Below, in pieces: positions 59,498 through 64,000 of a DNA stretch of 64,000 nucleotides. Within the stretch, counting starts at the first letter, position 1. Every line of letters begins with the position of its first letter. The notes under the pieces are model-generated. The model was given only the letters and a program-made list of their open reading frames with translations. It had not been told where the DNA came from and made no database searches. A program made the position numbers and the translations under genes. Origin of the DNA: Ornithodoros turicata (lineage: Eukaryota; Arthropoda; Arachnida; Ixodida; Argasidae); contig NC_088204.1 in assembly GCF_037126465.1 (NCBI RefSeq), forward strand, positions 76,073,807 through 76,137,806, given 5' to 3'.

Positions 59498-60970
59498 AGC
59501 GCGAAAAACGAGTGAAGCGTGGGATACCCGAGAGGAAGATCATCTTAAATCTAGAGGTGCAGACATCTTCATTCACCTTTATTGGCTCCACAACACCCCC
59601 ACCCATCCTTCAAAGAAAGGAAAAACAGTTTCACGCAAACACGTGAAAAAAGAAGAAAAAAAAAGAAAAGAAACGAGAACCCCCATCCAATACCTTCCCC
59701 TCCCCACACGCACATAACACAAGCGGTGCTCGAAAACCGAACCGCTCAACGCGTTGCCCCTCTCCAGACCATCCCTTCTCACGCATCGCAGCTCCAGCGA
59801 ATAGGAGCCGGTCACGTGCTACAATCGGACCAATGGAGCGACGGCGTGCCGCGCTTCCGTTTCCGAAGCGTCCCCCTAGCGGTAGGAGGGCGAAGCTGAG
59901 AAGCCATTTCATGGTTGAGCGGTCCGTCAGTCGTGAATGGCGGCACACTTTAGCATCCCTGAGAGATCAGCAATTGTCTCCTATTTTCTCGTATTCCTCC
60001 TAGTGGAGTTACACGTTGGGGTGGCGATTGATGCAATGAAACGGACGCCGTGAGACCATCCGACACACTATCTTCAAAGAGCCACCATTTCCTCGAGTCG
60101 GAAGAAGACACACAGATACAAAGCGACGAGGATGACCCAGGGCTTGTGTCATCTTCATCATTGTGTTTGTAACTCAACGAAATGGTTTCTCTTTCTACGG
60201 CACACGAGCGGGCGCTTGCACAATTTTACATTCGTTCGTTCGACGCTCTACGATACGGGGTGTCGTGCTGTGACGTCATCACAGGTGACCTAAACACTGC
60301 CGTCTCCCCTCATTACTTGTGTGTGTGTTGCAAGGATCAAATGATGGTATTCGCTGCGGTGTCAAGATCTCAACGAAGTTATACCCAATCAGCGCCTGCC
60401 ATATCTCCATCTGGATGGTTTTCAATCGGTTATTTCGCAATCATATATATCCTCATACAGGAACTGTTCAGCCGGTAGCAACGCACAGCAAGTGCATGGC
60501 GGGCAGATTACATCAACGGTCCTCTTGACACGTACTCGTTGACTGGTCATCAGCAAGCTGTGTTCCACTCTGCGATTTCCTTCCTCGGGACTCTCGAGGA
60601 ACACACATCCTGATAGGAATCAGCTAGCTGGGTAGTCGGCGCAATGTTCAATTGGGCCAACCCCTCCACACGTTTCTTGTTTTTTAAACGCAACCAAACT
60701 TATAAAGGCATGCGCTACCGTGACAATAGCTCTCCGGTCAGCGTCTTCTCCTAGCTTTAGACATCTTTCGTCCTGCATAGCTGCTTGCTACCATAACAGG
60801 TAACAACTGGGCACCGAAGCGACCAGATATCAGATTCCAATCCGAACCGCTTGCGAGGTCCGAAAGTCTGAATGGTTGAAGACAGCAGGGCTCTGTCTAT
60901 TATTATATGTGATCCATGGTGATGTCGCTCGGTCAAGCTGGGAATTACAAAGTTGAAAGGGGTTCATACT
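59016..60970. other. Unassigned region, partly CpG-rich
   Basis: A (TTC)n tract lies at 59468-59491. Bases 59740-59900 are CpG-rich with a CCAAT sequence (59829-59833) and an E-box CACGTG at 59814-59819, so promoter activity is possible. No exon is recognised. TGACGTCA occurs at 60271-60278. Confidence 0.35.
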
Positions 60971-60976
60971 AATGTA

Positions 60977-61378
60977 CAAGGCTCGCAACTTCCAACCAAA
61001 CTCCCGTTACTGCGACCTCGCTCCGATAAGCGCCCGACTGGCGGCGAACATCGCAATCAGTACCGGGTCTGACCCATGTTCTTTCGAGAGGTGGCAGGAC
61101 GTTGACATGCTGTCGCTTGTTGTCTTGTCAACACGTGTGGAAACGGACTCGACACAAAACAAAATCTGGGACAATATTTCGGGACGACGTTGCCGGGCCT
61201 GTTTTGTCGACTGCGCTTCCACACGTGTTGACAACAAGCGACAGCATGTCAACGTCCTGCCACCCCTCTAAAGAACATGGGCCAGACCCAGTACTGATTG
61301 CGATGTTCGCCGCCAGTCGGGAGCTTATCGGGGCGAGGTCACAGTAACGGGGAGATTGGTTGGAAGTTGCGAGCACTG
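60977..61378. mobile_element. TA-flanked palindromic element
   Basis: About 402 bp; TA at 60975-60976 and 61379-61380. The right end read inward is CAGTGCTCGCAACTTCC, the left CAAGGCTCGCAACTTCC. The halves mirror each other over most of their length, including GACGTTGACATGCTGTCGCT and its complement, with a loop near 61150-61190. It is non-coding; overlapping frames on both strands are mirror products of the palindrome. Confidence 0.85.
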
Positions 61379-61380
61379 TA

Positions 61381-64000
61381 CGTGACCGGTTTCTCACAGC
61401 TGAAAACCGTCGAAAGATTGACGACATGAATCCTGCTAATGGATGAAAGCAGACGACACCCCCACACACGTGACAAGGGTCACCCCGCCGTACAGAGCTC
61501 CATGCGACTCCTCTCCGTTAAAATTTGGGGCAACACAGCTGGCACGTCACACGCCATGTGACAACCATGATTTCCTTCACCAGGTCTATACCGACGTCAT
61601 CAGGCAATGCATAAAGCCTGTCAGAGTAACCAGTGACAAAAAAAAAAAAAGGAAATATAAGAGAAATAAATAAAAAAAGAGATAAGGGTGGGAGGCCGTG
61701 TGCGAAAACGCACGTATATCTCCTCCGTTCTGTTCCCCAGTTCCATCTTAACTCTCAGATGCACTTCCGTGAATATATAGTTCCTCACAACCGTCACAAA
61801 ACAACAAAAGCCACGACCTCAAACTTCTCGAACGCCACCTCGGTATCTTCCCCTCCCTTCCCCCATTTACATAAACACCTAACACACACACACACACACT
61901 TTAGACGCCTATACTGCTAGTTCCAGGCTCATATTTATAGTCTGGCCGCTGCTTCGGAAACACACATTCCCCTTGTTATTTCTATGGGCCTTTCTCTACA
62001 TCCATACTGCGTGCACTCCTCCTAACGGCAGTAAATATCAAAAGCGAGGAAAAGAGAAAATCGAAGCCATATAGGCAACCGAAAAAAAAAAAAAGTTCCT
62101 TCCGTGCAATTTCCCAATAGGCGCATATTTCGCATCCGCGCTTACTAACGCACATACACACGAAGCAAAAGAACGGGTCGGGGGGAATCCCCTAGTGCAG
62201 GTCTGCTTCCTCGCTGCTGCCTTTTATTATTCGCATTTATTACATTTATTACTTCTTTTATTTAGTCGACACGGGGAAGACTGAAACTTTTAGCGAGTGC
62301 ACTGTGTTACCTTCTGTCATCCTGCACTTCCCGCAGAATACGGCGGAGTAACGCTTCCAGGGGGCGCTGCTGCTTTCTTCGGAGCGTTTAATCCAATCAG
62401 ATGTAAGTTGGCTGGGAAAGAAAAAAACGCTACGCGTGTTCGTGCCTGAAGAAGCCGAAGCCGAAGTCGAAGTCGTGGCTGTTTTGTTATTGCGAGTGCG
62501 TTAGAAAGTTGGAGTCTTCACCTGGGAATTATTGCTAGCGCGGAAGTACAGCCTCGCTTACACCACACGCAGTCCGCTTTGACGCATAATTTACTAGCCG
62601 GGTGGCGGTTGAGTATTGCACTTTGCGGACGTAAGCATTTAGAGCATAACTGCCGTAACTTTTAAGGTACGTGTATAAGAATGTTGGGGCCTTTAGCATT
62701 ACAAGGATGCCGCACAGGTTTAGTTGTGGAAGGATTAGGTATATGCTCTCCAATTTGTGCGCATGGCTATTTCATCTGTGGTTTTTATGCGGAATTACAC
62801 ATTATAAGAAGAGATGGAGTCGCTTTGTGTATAATGTGTCACCGAATTTGCGGAGCACGCGAGAAAATGACTGAGTGGTTACATCGCTAACACCGGTAAC
62901 ACCTTTTTTTGAAGAGTAGCAAGCCAAATATTGGCTGACCTCTCAACACCGGAGAAAAAATCGCGTGTTTGCCAAAAAGATAAATGAGATGTAGAAAGGG
63001 AAAATATAGTAAAAGAAATCTTCGTAACCTCAGTTGCTTTTCTAAATTTGAGGAAAAAAAACAATATATCACCCCCAATGCGTGAACGCATGTTCCCACT
63101 GTTTTTTTTTCTAATATTATTTTCCCCCTTATTTGTTTTAAAGCGATAGCTTTATAGGGCGCACCAACGTCGACAGTCGTGTACGTCCGTCCGCAACAGT
63201 TGTGGAGAGAGAGAGAGAAGAAACGAGAAGTTGCAATGACACCGAAACGACGCAGGAGATCAGGATCGGATGATGGCCTTACGAAGCTACCGCATAATGT
63301 ACCGCCCAGTATAATGAGAAAAAAGAAACAACTCCTCTTTTTTTGTTTTTTTCTCCCGTGCTCCCCTCAACAAGTCTTCACGTAGCCATTGTGCTCAATT
63401 CCACAGAAGCCGCTTCGCTCACAAACCACACACAAAGAAAGGATTAAGATAACGCGCTGCAACAGAGGAAGCCAAACAATGAAGCCACACATAGACAAAA
63501 AAAAAACGAAGAAAAAAAAAACCTGCGTGTTTGCACCGAATCCCCCGCGCAATCTTATAGCTCCAGTCTGACGCTAAAACTTGGCCATTGAGCCTAACAA
63601 GCGTTTTTTTCCCCCACAACGCAAAATGCCGCAATTCAATGCCCTCTAACTGCATCCCCGAGCGTAGTTCAAACAAAACTCTGTATATATATATATATAT
63701 ATAACATGGGAGTCGCTTTTCTTCCCCCCACCGGTCGGGACTTTTTCGACCGTAGAGTATCAAGTCTGAATCCCTGACAAACGAATTCCCCCACCCAGTC
63801 TTGGAGAAATATAACAAGAAGCAAACAATGCTTCTGGACTTTCCTCCCAAAATCAACACCGCTAACGCTACAAAAAAAAAAAAAAAATAGCGAGACGATA
63901 CAGCGCAAAAATAAAGGACAGGTGGAAAGAGCAAAACGAAAGTAACGATCTTTACGCGGGAGCAGTGAGGAACTGAGTTGCACTCACTGAGTTGCTGTAT
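61381..64000. other. Unassigned region with simple repeats
   Basis: No gene recognised. There is an (AC)n run at 61882-61899, an (AT)n tract at 63683-63702, and A runs at 61639, 62082 and 63870. A CTCF-like motif CTTCCAGGGGGCGC lies at 62354-62367, followed by a GAAGCC/GAAGTC mini-repeat at 62450-62475. A 70-codon frame at 62681-62890 is unrecognised. Confidence 0.4.

Noticed and set aside
60972..61347. Mirror-image ORFs on both strands with similar proteins
   Set aside because: The similarity (shared MTCCRLLS-type peptides) is a by-product of the palindromic element, not of duplicated genes.
62681..62890. Cys-rich 69-codon ORF
   Set aside because: Two frames overlap at this place, there is no signal peptide or spaced cysteine motif, and no splice signals. 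It is likely chance.

Overview
This window is non-coding-rich eukaryotic nuclear DNA. It has no dense gene array, no operons and no ribosome-binding sites. It does have many A/T homopolymers, simple repeats and interspersed transposable elements. The best guess for the source is an arachnid, most likely a tick. I base this on repeat types I recall as abundant in tick genomes: a tRNA-derived SINE, a SINE whose 3' end reads CTCGCGACGTAAA followed by ATT repeats, and mobile elements opening with ACAGGGTGTCCC. That assignment rests on recollection and was not searched.

Layout. 1-9 kb: a terminal-inverted-repeat (TIR) element (1515-2310), a hAT-type miniature element with an 8-bp target duplication (5709-5875) and a weak small ORF (4939-5127). 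8.6-9.95 kb: two clusters of a GGCGCA motif and a CpG-rich, promoter-like stretch. 11.7-19.8 kb: a SINE broken by a miniature element, two hAT-like elements with reiterated subterminal motifs, a roughly 20-bp tandem repeat and a 780-bp foldback element with arms of about 350 bp. 23.4 kb: a Tigger/pogo-like miniature element. 24-31 kb: mostly unassigned, A/T-tract-rich DNA. 31-46 kb: SINE copies with perfect target duplications, a nested pair of miniature elements, and three hAT-type elements. 44.7-47.5 kb: the only two stretches with convincing exon architecture (acceptor, open frame, consensus donor). One resembles the end of a THAP zinc finger; the other is unrecognised. 47.7-59 kb: a repeat graveyard with SINEs, LINE 3' ends (one keeping the C-terminus of a reverse transcriptase ORF and itself lodged in a SINE), hAT and TA-flanked elements and a 346-bp near-perfect palindrome. 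59-64 kb: a CpG-rich promoter-like patch, another TA-flanked palindromic element, and simple repeats.

No complete protein-coding gene, rRNA or functional tRNA gene was found. The genes do not form a visible pathway. The window is best read as intergenic or intronic DNA shaped by nested transposition, with possible exons of a gene near 44.7-47.5 kb. I did not find a new defence or metabolic system. The points most worth a second look are the nested insertions, the SINE heads of different tRNA type, the large palindromes, the two candidate exons and the over-represented short motifs (TGACGTCA, GCAGACGAC).
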